A stretch of 64,000 nucleotides of DNA from Nemertoderma westbladi. Lineage: Eukaryota; Xenacoelomorpha; Nemertodermatida; Nemertodermatidae. The stretch lies in the NCBI GenBank assembly GCA_032718475.1, contig JAUCBJ010007264.1, forward strand, positions 31,183 through 95,182, written 5' to 3'. Every line of letters starts with the position of its first letter. The stretch's first letter is position 1. Both the position numbers and the translations under genes were made by a program. This document shows, piece by piece, positions 30,471-41,558 of the stretch. Under the pieces are notes generated by a model, which was not told the origin of the DNA, ran no database searches, and saw only the letters and a program-made list of their open reading frames with translations.

Positions 30471-30787
30471 TAATTATTGATTGTACCAAATAATAGCAAA
30501 TAGTTCGGACACTGTTTTTCGAGAGCAAACCGTATTTTTTATCTTTTGTAAAACAAAGCAAATTCCTTACAATTTGTCATTTTTAGTTTATTTAATTGGA
30601 AATTTACATTTTTTACATACATACAGTACTGTACATGGCAAAATACCACAATGACAATTCTACTGACAGAAAGCTGGAATTGAAAAACAAAGTATGTTTT
30701 CAGTATCGTAGCGTCTTGGACCACGGGATTGTGGTGGGGACTACTGTATATCTCATTGATCTGTTTCCTCTTCCACATTGGAGTTAA
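30471..30787 (-). repeat. Dispersed repeat Y, copy 2
   Basis: Reverse-complement relative of 18125-18450, starting right after the (TAG)n end of LINE-1. The ORFs in it are not convincing. Confidence 0.75.
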
Positions 30788-31574
30788 GTTTAAATATGAA
30801 GCGAGTTTGAAAGCTGTCGTTCGCGGCGAATACATGCTAAAATCGAGTTATATTGGTGTTGTAAGGGTCTAAGCCACGATTCTAAGTAAAACAAATTCCT
30901 TTTTATCATATGGCCATTTCGTGTATTAACACACGTTTTCAGTGATATAAATATATATTAAAATGTTTACAGAATTTACATATTAAAATAAGTACGTACG
31001 CGGTTAAATTTAATTGAATAATACTGTAAAAGATACTAATTTATACGAGGCTATCGTACAGTACATGCCTGGTTATTTTCGGATGAACAATCGATAAAAT
31101 GCGAAGTGTGAATAAAATATGAGCAGTGGTAAAAAGAGAGATTAGGCTGACATGGAGGATAAGTTAAATTAAAATAGGTAAGGAAAATAAAGTTAATATA
31201 TAATAATGTGATACTTTTCGGATGAACATTCGATAAAATGCGAAGATACAATTAATTAAGTTAAAATAATTAAATATAAATAAAAAGATTTACGGCAATT
31301 CAGGTATGGACGGCTAGGAAGGTACAATTAAATAAAATGAAATAAAGTGAAATGAAATAAAATATTATTTAAAACATGAGCAGACAATCGATAAAATTCA
31401 TAAAATGAGATAAAGTTGATAGATGACACCACAATGCTGGAATAAATTACTGCAGGTCTAGCAGCTGTTGAAACGAGCCGCAAACAATAATAAAATATAT
31501 AATATAATATAACACCACCATTGAAGTTACGCTATTGTTATACAAAGTGAATCGAGTTACAAAAAGCAGAATGA
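30788..31574. other. AT-rich unassigned DNA
   Basis: No gene is seen. The phrase GATGAACAATCGATAAAATG and variants recur near 31082, 31222 and 31385. A run of AATAAAATGAAATAAA-type sequence lies near 31330. Confidence 0.5.
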
Positions 31575-32830
31575 TTAGTATAATGGTGGAATAACTTTGT
31601 TGAGGGGAGGGCGGTGTAAATTAATAAGGATGGCTTCGGTGTGAATACGCCGGTGGTGATTACGAAATTGCTGTACGCACGTAACAGTATATTTCCGACA
31701 CTGGGCGAAGTGTTCCAGAAGGATGACTTCTGGGTTGCTGGTCACCACGTTCGGTTTGTTGGGTTTAGGAGGGGCAGTTAGGGACTTCCGATATTCTTGG
31801 ATATTCTCCCGGTGCTTGTTGAGTCGTTTGTGGAGGTGCTGCTCAGTTTGGCCGAGGTAGAACTGGTGTTCCTTTCAAGTTAATATGTACAAAACGTTAT
31901 GTGACTTACAGTTGAACCGGCCTCGAATACGGTCTCCCCATCATGGTGTGTGTGAGAGGTCGTTAATCACTGGGCATGTTAGACACCGAGATTGACCACA
32001 TGGGTGGTTGCCAAATGCTAGGGTTGGTTCTCGTTTTCGTATAAGTAATTTACCCAAACTACAGTAGGTTCGTTACGTGGTACAGTTTTTATCGAAAGCC
32101 CGTGGGCGTGAAGGCGTTTGTTATGCCTACTGGTAACCGCGTTGATTGTGGGAAGAAATTGTGGCGTGGTTGGTAAATACACTATTTGTTCGCTAGGTGG
32201 CGCAGGTAGTATTTTAGGCTGTTTAATTTGGGGGAGGGCAGGTGATGGGTCCCAAGCGTACATAGTTAGAAGGAAGTTAAGGGGATAGCCACGCAATTTA
32301 CATTTGTCCAAGTATTGGTGCCTATAGACCCTAAAAACTGAATGCGAGTCAGTCAAACGCCGAATTCGAAGTACTTCAGATTTCACAATAGCCAGGAGGG
32401 CAGGTTTATGGTGGAAGCTGGCGTATGCTATCGGGAGTTTGTTAGACATAGGTTTTCGGTATAGGTGAGTGGAAAGGTCACGCCCTTTGGCTTGGATAGT
32501 AATGTCTAAATAATTGATTGATTTTCTTGATGAATTAAATGTAAATTGTATCGCATTGCAGCCATACAGGTGGCTACATGCTGTATTGAAAGCGGTTTCT
32601 ACATTGTTCAATTCTGCTTCCGTCATCCAGAAGTTAAATATGCCAAGGCTGTCGTCTACTAATGTCCGGAAGTAATATGGCGTGTACAGTGAGGTGTTAA
32701 TAGCCCGTTTAATGACGCGGTAGGAGGTTAATACTGCATAGTCACCGCTGTGACTCCCGCCCATGGGCGCGCCTGCTACCTGTAAGTAAAATCCCTCCTT
32801 ATATTTGAAGTAGTTATTTAATGAATACAT
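31575..32830 (-). pseudogene. Penelope-like element, RT end plus GIY-YIG region
   Basis: The 270-codon frame 32830-32018 has GAPMGGSHSG (RT motif B), LVDDSLG (motif C), INYLDITI and THLYRKPMSN, the order seen in Penelope-like RTs. After a frameshift near 32030 another frame continues with CGQSRCLTCP, NVLYILT, FYLGQTEQHLHKRLNKHRE and HRRIHTEAIL, ending at TAA 31577-31575. CxxC followed by a Y-x-G-x-T motif and an R-x6-H-like segment is the pattern of the GIY-YIG endonuclease that Penelope elements carry. Two in-frame stops (near 31945 and 31878) and the missing RT N-terminus show this copy is dead. Its 5' end is at about 32830. Confidence 0.75.
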
Positions 32831-33096
32831 ATTATTCTAGAAAGTTAAATATTAATCCAGAATACAGAATCAGAATACTGAACTGTGTACCGACTGTTGT
32901 AGAAACCACTGTAGCCTTGTAAGCCTGGCCCAGGATGTTAATTAATAATAATAAGTTAAGTGTTGTGGGGTGAGTGACGCGGTGTATTAAATATATTATA
33001 ATGTAAATAGGACAATATGATAATGGTCTCCTTATCGAAAAATATCAAATACTTAATTACAGTATAATAATTACAGTTGATATATATTTCTTATTA

Positions 33097-33720
33097 TTAA
33101 TTAACTAAGTAGATATTATCACACAATGAGCAAATGGCAATAACGGCAGCGGAATTATTGAGGAACAACTCATCCTGATGGAATTGGAGAGAGCCGGTGC
33201 AGCCTGTCTCCGAATGCACTGTGTACACAGTTGCTAGACTACGGTTCACTAACTCCAAGGTAACTAGAGTCTCCCCGAAGCGTAGTCCGCAGTTATTGCA
33301 CAGAATAGTTGAAGTCGTCTGGGTCAACGGAAACACCCTACAGACGGGACACCGTACGACGCCATCGCTGTTATCGGCGGATAATAAAGAGGAGTTTATT
33401 ATACGCTCCTCTTCCTCCAAGAACTCCTCTATTATATTGTTTTCTTCCGGAGTTAGTTGATAATCCTCGTCTAAGCTCGGGGACCACTCTGTGGGGGAGA
33501 AGAGCTGACAGCGTAGATTCCGCACTTCGACGTCGACAATCCGCCGGATTCGGTCCGGACTCGGCGGGGTGTAACCGCCCCGGAAGTCTTCCACTCGGGC
33601 GCGTCGGGCTGCGTGGATTCGCCTCGCGCAAACTCGTCGCAACTCGCTCCGCCATTTGTGAACCCCACCACCGCGACGGTTGCTATATAAAGTTTTATGT
33701 TTATCGTCTAAGTTTTCCAT
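33097..33720 (-). CDS. RPAIN: RPA-interacting protein homologue (RPAIN)
   Basis: 207 codons in one uninterrupted ORF. RPAIN escorts replication protein A into the nucleus. The three regions of the family are visible: an N-terminal basic helix (LY then HKWRSELRRVCARRI, residues 11-35), an acidic middle (TPEENNIIEEFLEEEERII, 90-108), and a C-terminal zinc region with CPVC at 124-127, CNNCG at 141-145, H169, C174 and CSLC at 197-200. Length is close to the human protein (about 219). The absence of introns is notable, since vertebrate orthologues are spliced; it may be an intronless gene or a retrocopy, though no poly(A) tract or disabling mutation was seen. Flanked by a Penelope-like pseudogene and LINE fragments. 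Confidence 0.8.
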   Translation of the reverse strand: MENLDDKHKTLYSNRRGGGVHKWRSELRRVCARRIHAARRARVEDFRGGYTPPSPDRIRRIVDVEVRNLRCQLFSPTEWSPSLDEDYQLTPEENNIIEEFLEEEERIINSSLLSADNSDGVVRCPVCRVFPLTQTTSTILCNNCGLRFGETLVTLELVNRSLATVYTVHSETGCTGSLQFHQDELFLNNSAAVIAICSLCDNIYLVN

Positions 33721-34067
33721 AATCGAATAATGCGTAGGCCTTCTTGGTTTTGTTTGCTTACGGCATGATGCAGCAGTGGGAGTGGGACCAGTAACAGTAA
33801 CTAAACTGTAACAGTAGGCCTACTCGTCTGATTATCGTTAAATTATAAGCAACATTATAAATATAGTTTACAACAGTGGTTGATATATAAACCATTCAGC
33901 AGCTTTATTTAACTACGGTAATTACTACTAAAAAACGTGGGAATAAAAAAACTAAAATAATGGATGAACCAGTGATGTGGGTATAGAACAACGATAAGGA
34001 AGGATTCTATTTATTTATGTACTTCGAAATTATATTTATGTATAATATTTTTATTCTTAAATTGTTA
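33721..34067. other. Upstream region of RPAIN homologue
   Basis: No gene or clear promoter element is recognised beyond AT-rich sequence. Confidence 0.45.
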
Positions 34068-34367
34068 CCTTTTCTTCCGAATAGCAAAGCGGAGGCGATT
34101 TTGTTCTAGTGTCAAGCTTGAGGGAACCAATGAGACACCTCCAATGTTATATAATGTCTCGTTGGACATGTGTGCATTGTACTTGACACAATGAACCCGG
34201 CGTAGCATTCTTGTGAATGTGCCATCCAGAGATTTGGTGTCCTCAGCAGTTAGAGCCCAGCATGGACTCCCATAGAGGAGTACTGGAACTACTGCTGCTC
34301 TAAATAATCGGACATTAAGTTTCCGATTAAATCTCTGTGACTTCGAAATCCTGGAAAGCCTATTCAA
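34068..34367 (-). pseudogene. LINE-1 family C-terminal fragment
   Basis: Encodes RLSRISKSQRFNRKLNVRL through LTLEQNRLRFA. It is cut at both ends, and the 3' (TAG)n end is missing. Same family as 28400-30466. Confidence 0.85.
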
Positions 34368-34384
34368 GCCAAGGAAGTTAAGGA

Positions 34385-34747
34385 GTGTGATTCTAACCTT
34401 AGTGAGAGTCGATAGGGGCGATATGTGGTTTGCGTTCTTTAAATAAAGTCCACGGTTTAATCTCCGCTCTGTCTACCAGTTTAAGGAGAGACTGCTCTTC
34501 GAAATCGCTGCGTTTTGATTTAATAACCTGTTTGTAGGTTTTCCAAAGGTTCCAATATGATTTGGTGTGTGTCAGATAGTTTCCGGTTTTTCATAGCAGA
34601 CGATAGAGCTTCTTTAAGTTCCTGGCATTCCAGGTCATACCATGGTTTACAATGATTCTTGCGCGAAGGTAATAGAGTTGCTGAGTCAGTCAGTGCCTCG
34701 TTAAGCAATGCAGTCGCATTATCTACATCATTGGAAAAGAGTATCAT
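34385..34747 (-). pseudogene. LINE fragment between endonuclease and RT
   Basis: Encodes NATALLNEALTDSATLL, CKPWYDLECQELKEALSSA and, after a one-base shift, a YWNLWKTYKQVIKSKRSDFE stretch and KPWTLFKER. WYD-x-EC and the following basic helix are typical of the linker between endonuclease and RT in LINE ORF2. It is not the LINE-1 family; relation to LINE-2 is possible. Confidence 0.65.
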
Positions 34748-34916
34748 TAATTAATGGTAGGTTGCGGTGATGCCGGAAGATTTCAGAGTTTAACTTCCGT
34801 GTGAATCGCAGGAGGTAGAATATCTGATCCTATAACCAATCAGGAGAAAGAGATATAATATCTACTTAACTGTCTGTTAGGTAAATAGCCTACTACTACT
34901 ACTACTACTACTACTA

Positions 34917-35470
34917 TGATCGGCATGCTGCATTGTAGCTGCATTTTTAAGAATGCTGTGCCGGCTTGTCGACAAAATTGCGCCGCCACAACTCCCTATC
35001 ACACATGACATTTGCTAGATCATCCGCATCTTCAAGGCCAGTGTCCTTTAAGATGCGTCTCAAGAAAGTCATGGGCTGTCCACCATGCTTATTCACTCCA
35101 TGAGGCTGCCAAAGTACAATATTATATGCACTGGCTGGTCCTCACGGCGAAAGCAATGTCCTGCAAAGCGGTGGCGATTTTCTTCTAGTGTCAAGCTTGG
35201 GGGAACCAATGAGACACATCCAATGTTATATAGTGTCTGGTTGGAGGTGTGTGCATTGTACTTGACACAATGAACCCGGCGTAGCATTCTTGTGAATGTG
35301 CCATCCAGAGATTTGGTGTCCTCAGCAGTTAGAGCCCAGCATGGACTCCCATAGAGGAGTACTGGAACTACTGCTGCTCTATATAATCGGACCTTAAGTT
35401 TCCGATTAATTCTTGGTGACTTCCAAATCCTGGAAAGCCTATTCAAGGCTGCCCATGCCTTTCCCTTACG
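34917..35470 (-). pseudogene. LINE-1 family 3' fragment with (TAG)n tail
   Basis: Duplicate of 22008-22563. It ends in about nine TAG units on the minus strand (34889-34916). The frame covers RLSRIWKSPRINRKLKVRL to RREDQPVH and is then shifted near 35125. Confidence 0.85.
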
Positions 35471-35733
35471 GATACGGATAGGGGATCACGTTTCACGTTG
35501 CCATGTTACGTATCAGTATCATCATATGACATGACATTAGTTGTGAACGGCAACATACATGACAGGGAACCGCATGTGATGGGATTAGTCCTACAATTGC
35601 GCCAATAAAAAATAAGTTATTTTCGGTAAAATAAACTTATCATTCGAGGTAAAGACCCCTAGATCCCTTCCTATAATAAATCAGAAGTAAGGGTACAACT
35701 GTATCACATTGTACTGAGTATATATAACTAGGT

Positions 35734-36591
35734 GCACCTTTTACGGAAGATGGTAAGATGTCTTCAGTCATAAATATCCAGGTAAAACGCTGTGAGGATG
35801 CGGCCAATAAATTCGCGATTTTCTGTGCGGAAACATGCCCTTTGCCTTGAAACGTGCTGGAAGGTGCCTTACTTGCGACGGTATTTTACAGGTGCGAAGC
35901 CTGGTTGAGCTCTAATGTTAAAACAATTGAGCGTCTATATATGAAGATGATTGAATGCCTGTTGGGGGTAAGAATACAAACTCCGAACGATATGTGTCTA
36001 GTCGAATTAGGAATGCCATATGCTCTGGATAGGATTCGGGAAGCGCAAAAACGTTTCGGACAAAAGATGCTAAAGTTAGCTAACAGTGATATAGCGTATG
36101 TACAAGTGATGGAGATCTGTAAAAATGCTAACACTAAGGGTTTTAAACACCTAGAGGCTGTTGGACAACAGTCTGAAAATGGGACAAGATGCAAAGCAAT
36201 TGACAATATAGAATTGAAGCCCAGTTCAGCTACCAAGTTTCAGACATACAGTACTTAAAGACATTGAATGTAGATAGCACTGTACACAACACCAAACTAC
36301 ATCCCCGATTATAAGCGGAAGGCATTTAGTCGGCTCCGCCTTATCTCGCACAACCTACGCATTGAAACGGGACGATGGAGTAGAACAGTCCGAGAGGAAC
36401 GTGTGTGTGTGTGTGATGGCGTTTCTGTTCAGGATGAATCACATGTGCTACTGTCGTGCCCAATTACTGAGACAGTGAGGGGGGAAACCGTCGATCTGTG
36501 TTTTGCGAGTATTGGGAATCTTTTTGGGTCTAAGAACTGTGTAAGCCTGTGTAATTATGTAGATAGGGTTTTTGATTGCATCCGTAGGTAA
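35734..36591 (+). pseudogene. LINE-2 family, C-terminal fragment, copy 2
   Basis: Duplicate of 22726-23586. Same order: APFTEDGKMSSVIN, TGA, the ALLATVFYRCEAW region, then a C-terminal tail with DESHVLLSCPITETVRGE ending CIRR and TAA at 36589-36591. The last 62 codons are intact here, unlike copy 1. Confidence 0.75.
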
Positions 36592-36988
36592 AAGGTAAGT
36601 AGGGTAGCCTCATCCGAAGAGGTTTGGCAACCTCATCGATTTATACTAAGCCTGTGTAGAAATCCATTACATAAGGCATTATTCATCATCAACACCAGAT
36701 TTTATTGGTGATATTTTACCATTGCGTCTATGGCACGTTTCGTTTATTTCATTTTTTGCAAAAACTGATGACTGTATTTTTCTGAAAATTGCTTTATACA
36801 CCCATTCAGACCATACACTACAGGAGGGTACTAAAAACAACACAATTGACCGGATAGTTTCGGAGCCTTTCGTGTGACAAACAGACAGTCAGACAAACAA
36901 ACAGACATGATTTTCTTACAGTAAGTAAATCTGAAGATTTAAAAAGAAAATAATACAGCCTTTGCTGCAATATTTTGGTAAATCTTTT

Positions 36989-37163
36989 GGACGGATCCAT
37001 ACTGGATGTTGGACGGATCCATACTGGATGTTGGACGAATCCATACTGGATGTTGGACGGATCCATACTGGATGTTGGACGGATCCATACCGGATGTTGG
37101 ACAGATCCATACTGGATGTTGGACGGATCCATACTGGATGTTGGACGGATCCGTACTGGATGT
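36989..37163 (+). repeat. 22-bp tandem repeat, 8 units
   Basis: Same unit as 24622-24884 but with 8 repeats. It is followed by a GTTT-rich microsatellite (about 37180-37223). Confidence 0.97.
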
Positions 37164-37622
37164 CCTTATTTCTCACACGTGTTTGTTTGTTTGTTTTTTG
37201 TTTGTTTGTGTGTTTGTTTGTACACACAACTTCTTGCACTTAATGTTGATGGATTTGGATAAAACTTTGATGATAGGTTCATTATCGGATCTAGTTGTGT
37301 ATGGAAGGTTTTGGTTACTAGGGACCTGTTGGTTGCCTAGCAACAGTGAAATTAATGACCGATCATAATCGTAGGATACACTCAATCAAAATTTTGTCGA
37401 CACCCCATAAGGAGCACCTATTGGTCATGCTTTATGCGAAATTTCGCTTTATTTCATTTAGAATTGTAGGAGAAGATTACAATTTACATACTGAATTTAC
37501 ATACCTTGTAGCTACAGTGGATGAAAAATATTTATAGATAAATCATCTACATTAATTTATAATACTATCACCATAGATAACATAACTATTGACGTAGTCC
37601 GCATAATTAGTATCCAAGCAGA

Positions 37623-38371
37623 TCAGCAGTGACGGCCGCATTGGTACAAAGTGTATCCCATTAAATTCCAAGTGCCCCTGTTCCACTCCTCAGTTTCACT
37701 TTCATAATAACACTTCATGCCAGGGCAATCTTCCTTATATAGTTCGTTCTAACAAACAATAAATCATCACAAACAAAATTAATCGTAACAAACTAGTAAT
37801 TTATCTAAACCTTAACATTATCCACCAAATCCCAATTTACTGTAGTATATCGATTTTGTATATAAACCGCAAGTACGAATAATTATATTTGATATATTAA
37901 TAATAGATATTGCCATATTGGGCTAAATAGGAACTGAAATCCTTATAGGGGGAAAGGAGCAGGTTACAGTGGAACGCTATTTTAACCAAAACAATAAACT
38001 AAGCACAATAGAACAGGTTACAGTTATATTTTTGAGAATAATCAGCTGTTATTTGCGTCGAATTTCTCGATTACTTTTACGTAATGAGGACACCCACTCA
38101 CTACTCTTAAACAACAACAGCGTATACTACGAGAACGTATGGTAGTCGATTATCGCCTTGGATTATCCTATTTGAGATTCTTACCAACCTGAGAGCAGCA
38201 TTTTGTACAGGTGTGTTTATCTCCACTTAGGGTATAGCATTTCTGATTTCGCTCGGCAACGTCCAGGAATGCATCAGCCTCAGACTTGTTTACCTCAGGG
38301 TGAGGGAGTTCCCGTCCAAGGGTCATACAGATGTGTAACAATACAACAGATAATATCAACATAGAGTTCAT
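37623..38371 (-). CDS. Small secreted eight-cysteine peptide, copy 2
   Basis: Paralogue of 25338-26079 with the same structure: exons 38371-38189 (61 codons) and 37748-37623 (41 codons plus TGA), with a 440-bp phase-0 intron. The signal peptide is identical. All eight mature cysteines are kept (45, 55, 58, 59, 69, 74, 98, 102). Differences cluster in the mature chain: a two-residue longer loop between Cys 45 and 55, EEWNRGTW in place of EEWHSGTW, GYTLYQ in place of GSTLYQ, and a TGA instead of TAA stop. Preserved frame and cysteines despite these changes support a real gene. Function is unknown. Confidence 0.72.
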
Positions 38372-39561
38372 TTTGTATAGTTCTAACTTCAATCTGGATT
38401 TGTTTTTACTATGTAAAAGATATACCAGTACTGTATACAACAAACTAGTTTTAATAGTAAAAAAATATTGTCTTATTTCGCAATAGCCTAAATATTTATT
38501 TAGATGAGGCGATCTCACTTTATCGCGTGGCTTTTGTCTGAGTTCTTTAATAATCGTAAATCATTATCCGAAATTGCAATATGTGACTTCAGTCAATTCT
38601 ACTGTACTGTATTGCAGGGGGTACCGATAAAGGTGGTGGTGATACGGGTGTAATATACAGATATTGTGGTATTATCAGCCATTTTTATGCAATAAATTAT
38701 TTTCCGCGCAGCTCGCCAGATCGCCAGCGAGAGTTTTATTGTCTATAGTCTACGGATACTGGGCATTTGGTGGGTAGACCAAATAGTAGACCAGGCATAA
38801 CATTGTAACTTCGGTTTTCACAATAATGTGGGCCTAGTAATAAAGTAATCATGTAATAATTAAAGGTAGTCGGTTATAGTCGTAGTCTGATGAACATTCA
38901 TTTTTAGCAAGACATGTGCTGTAATATTGCACATTAATTAAAATAGAATTCAGATTGATAAATCTAAATTAAATCGTATAATCAAGGTGCAACATGAATT
39001 TAACATTAACTTACCGCAATACAATACATGGCTTAGATTAATTTTTCCCATTAAATTTACAATGTTCATTTTGTGTTAATAATTGTTGTAATGTTTTAAT
39101 ATATCTGTTACAAAATATGTCAGGTACAAACTCTAATTATTATGAACCTGGCCGGATAAAAACAGCGGGTTGATGTAATGTTTTGAAACAGGTAACTAAC
39201 TCTCTGGGTTTGAACTTGACGACAACTGACATACCTAATTTCTTCGAATAAGAGCCTGGGCGTTTAAGTTTATAAATTGGGGAGCTGTTTATTCGAGGGG
39301 GGCGTTTATTAGGGGAAGGCGTTGTGGTTGGAGTGGGGGGCAATTTTGTTTATATTCTAGATTTTCAGCATTTTGAATCTAACCTAATAAATAATTTTGT
39401 TAAATTCAAGAAAACAAGTTAAACAAATGAAATAATTCAAATAAAACCAGGATTATATTTATTGCACATACAGCTGTATTGTACATACATACTACCGCGG
39501 TACAACACTCTACAGTATATTTACCTTCAGTCACATGACATTTGGCCCTATATATTAATGA
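38372..39561. other. Unassigned DNA in duplication copy 2
   Basis: Counterpart of 26080-27992 without the piggyBac MITE; the empty TTAA site is at 39555-39558. No gene is supported. Confidence 0.5.
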
Positions 39562-39787
39562 TAATCGTATCCGACAGTGAATACTATGTCGGTGTATCTT
39601 TGGATTTTTGTAAAGCCTTCGACACAGTAAACCACTAAATCCTGATACAAAAATGACAACGCTATGGGATCACTGATGTTGCCCTTGTCTGGATTACTAG
39701 CTATCTTACATATCGAGTGCAATATGTGACTATAGTTACAGCCAAATCAAACTATGCTACAATTGTAATAGGATTGCCACAAGGGTC
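39562..39787 (+). pseudogene. LINE-3 family RT fragment, copy 2
   Basis: Duplicate of 27996-28222 with LDFCKAFDTVNH and IGLPQGSP, and the same early stops. Confidence 0.75.
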
Positions 39788-40052
39788 GCCAGGCCCGTAC
39801 CGTGCGGGGGCGGGGGGGGGGGGGGGGGCTTTGAGGGCACTGCCCCCCCCAGACAAGACCCACTGCCCCCCCCAGTCATGTCTTGCCTTTTATTAAAACG
39901 TCGTCATATTAGTCATGATATTGTTGGTAATCAATATTATTGGATTCACATACAGGTACTACTTCTACCCACTGACCTGACTCCCCACCATTACTTTTGG
40001 TCAAATCTGCCTTGCCGCGGCATGACTAGTCCTCTCTGTTGCAACAGCCAAG

Positions 40053-41213
40053 TGTTCGCGCTTTCAGACCTTTAGCAGTTTAACCTGCCAAATTGGGATG
40101 TCTTTTAGATGATAGATCGTCTTTAGCCTATGACAAGTATTTGATACCCTACATTAGCCGAAGCCAGTCTATGCGCGATCATTCACCCGTTGGATATACC
40201 CGGGAGACTGGATTCGGAAGCCTAACCGTATTGCGGGGTAGGCCTACTGTATTATTCGACTGATCGTAATATATAATCTCTGACAAATATTATTCACTTT
40301 CGGGAAATATTAACAGTTCCTTTAGGACGTGGCGCTCTAAATATGTAAACAGAGTTATGACTTAAACTAAACACAACGGGATGGCTATAGATTCATGTAT
40401 ATGGCGCATTCTTTAGGAGATGCTTTGTTATCAGTCACAATCATACACAATACTGCACAATGCTGCACACTAATCTGCCGACCTTCACTTATTTTAGTCA
40501 CATATAAAGAGAACAACAGACAATACATGTAGGGCCTATGAAATAGCATTAGATTCACTTCAAACCACTTAATGTAAGTCGCAATCGTTATATGTAACCG
40601 GTCTCTCTAACCTTTAGTATATCAAGAAGATTGGGGTGTCTGATTATTTATCAGTATTCCAAATATAATATTCCATCAACAACTATAATGAATAACCGAC
40701 AGTAAATAGCAGTACAAAGTTTAAGGTATGAATGGTTTGTTAAGTTATGGATTGTTTAGTTAAGTATGTTATGGTTCGGATTGATAACAGATATACGTTC
40801 TATAATTAAGCCTACTAATGTTGGGCTAAAGACTGAAACACGGAGGTTCCAAAGCCGGTGTTCTAGGCTGTGGACAAAATCACATACTGTCTCAACTCCA
40901 CGAGTTTCCGTATACAATCTCTAACGCAGAGGCAAAAAACGAACAAAGAAGGAACAGAGAACAAAGAAAAAGCTCCACATGTACAGCATCAGCTGTTAGC
41001 CGTCGTCATGGTAGCTACACTGTTTCAAGAGGATCCGGCGTATTGCATCATAGAATTGCTAATTATGTCCGCTAAAGTACACATACAGAAGAAATGGCTT
41101 TTATGTCCTCTAAAACACCAGTACAGTAAGGACACGGCCTTTTATGCCTGTTAAACCAACTACAGAGTACTTTACGGGGAAAATAACCGGCTAATTCCGC
41201 AAAAGCCTTTACA
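40053..41213 (-). mobile_element. BEL-3 3' LTR (LTR copy 2) and purine tract
   Basis: On the minus strand the LTR starts TGTAAAGGCTTTTGC at 41213, directly after the purine run GGGAGCGG (41221-41214), and ends GCGCGAACA at 40053; 1161 bp. Both ends match LTR copy 1 (19158-20240). The purine tract touching the TG is the expected second-strand primer. The bases next to the end in the host are CCAAG. Confidence 0.85.
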
Positions 41214-41291
41214 CCGCTCCCAGAAAATGGGATTTAAGTCTATAAAATATAACAAATCACAGTTTCTAAAATATAAAAATACTCTAAACAG

Positions 41292-41558
41292 TTAGTCTTT
41301 CTTACGCGGACGGCGTTTACGCAGTTTTTTGAGGCTAGCAAGAGTCCTTTTCTCTTTGGGGCGAGCCACTTTACTAGGAGGGCTGTAACTCCTGGGTGAA
41401 GGGTGCAATACAATTGCATCAGAAGGTTTAGGATTACGATCGGTGTATCCGCCGGTCGAGGTACCTGGTTGATCGATATCAACTTCAGTGGAGCGAGGTC
41501 TAACGGCCTTTAGGGCGCGTCTTAGGACAGCAGCTCCTACGGGTCCTTGACGGGTCGT
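41292..41558 (-). CDS. Basic tail of BEL-3 accessory ORF, after an in-frame TAG
   Basis: The frame continues for 88 codons past TAG 41561-41559 to TAA 41294-41292. It ends in a strongly basic run (LKKLRKRRPRKKD) that could bind nucleic acid or act as a nuclear localisation signal. BEL-1 has a basic tail in the same relative place behind a TGA. Confidence 0.5.
   Translation of the reverse strand, partial: TTRQGPVGAAVLRRALKAVRPRSTEVDIDQPGTSTGGYTDRNPKPSDAIVLHPSPRSYSPPSKVARPKEKRTLASLKKLRKRRPRKKD

Larger units (their letters stand above)
34917..40052 (+). repeat. Segmental duplication, copy 2
   Basis: Direct copy of 22008-28485. The left end is a LINE 3' end with a (CTA)n run (34889-34916). The right end is cut exactly where the BEL-3 LTR begins at 40053. 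It lacks both MITEs found in copy 1, so it shows the unoccupied piggyBac site. Confidence 0.95.
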
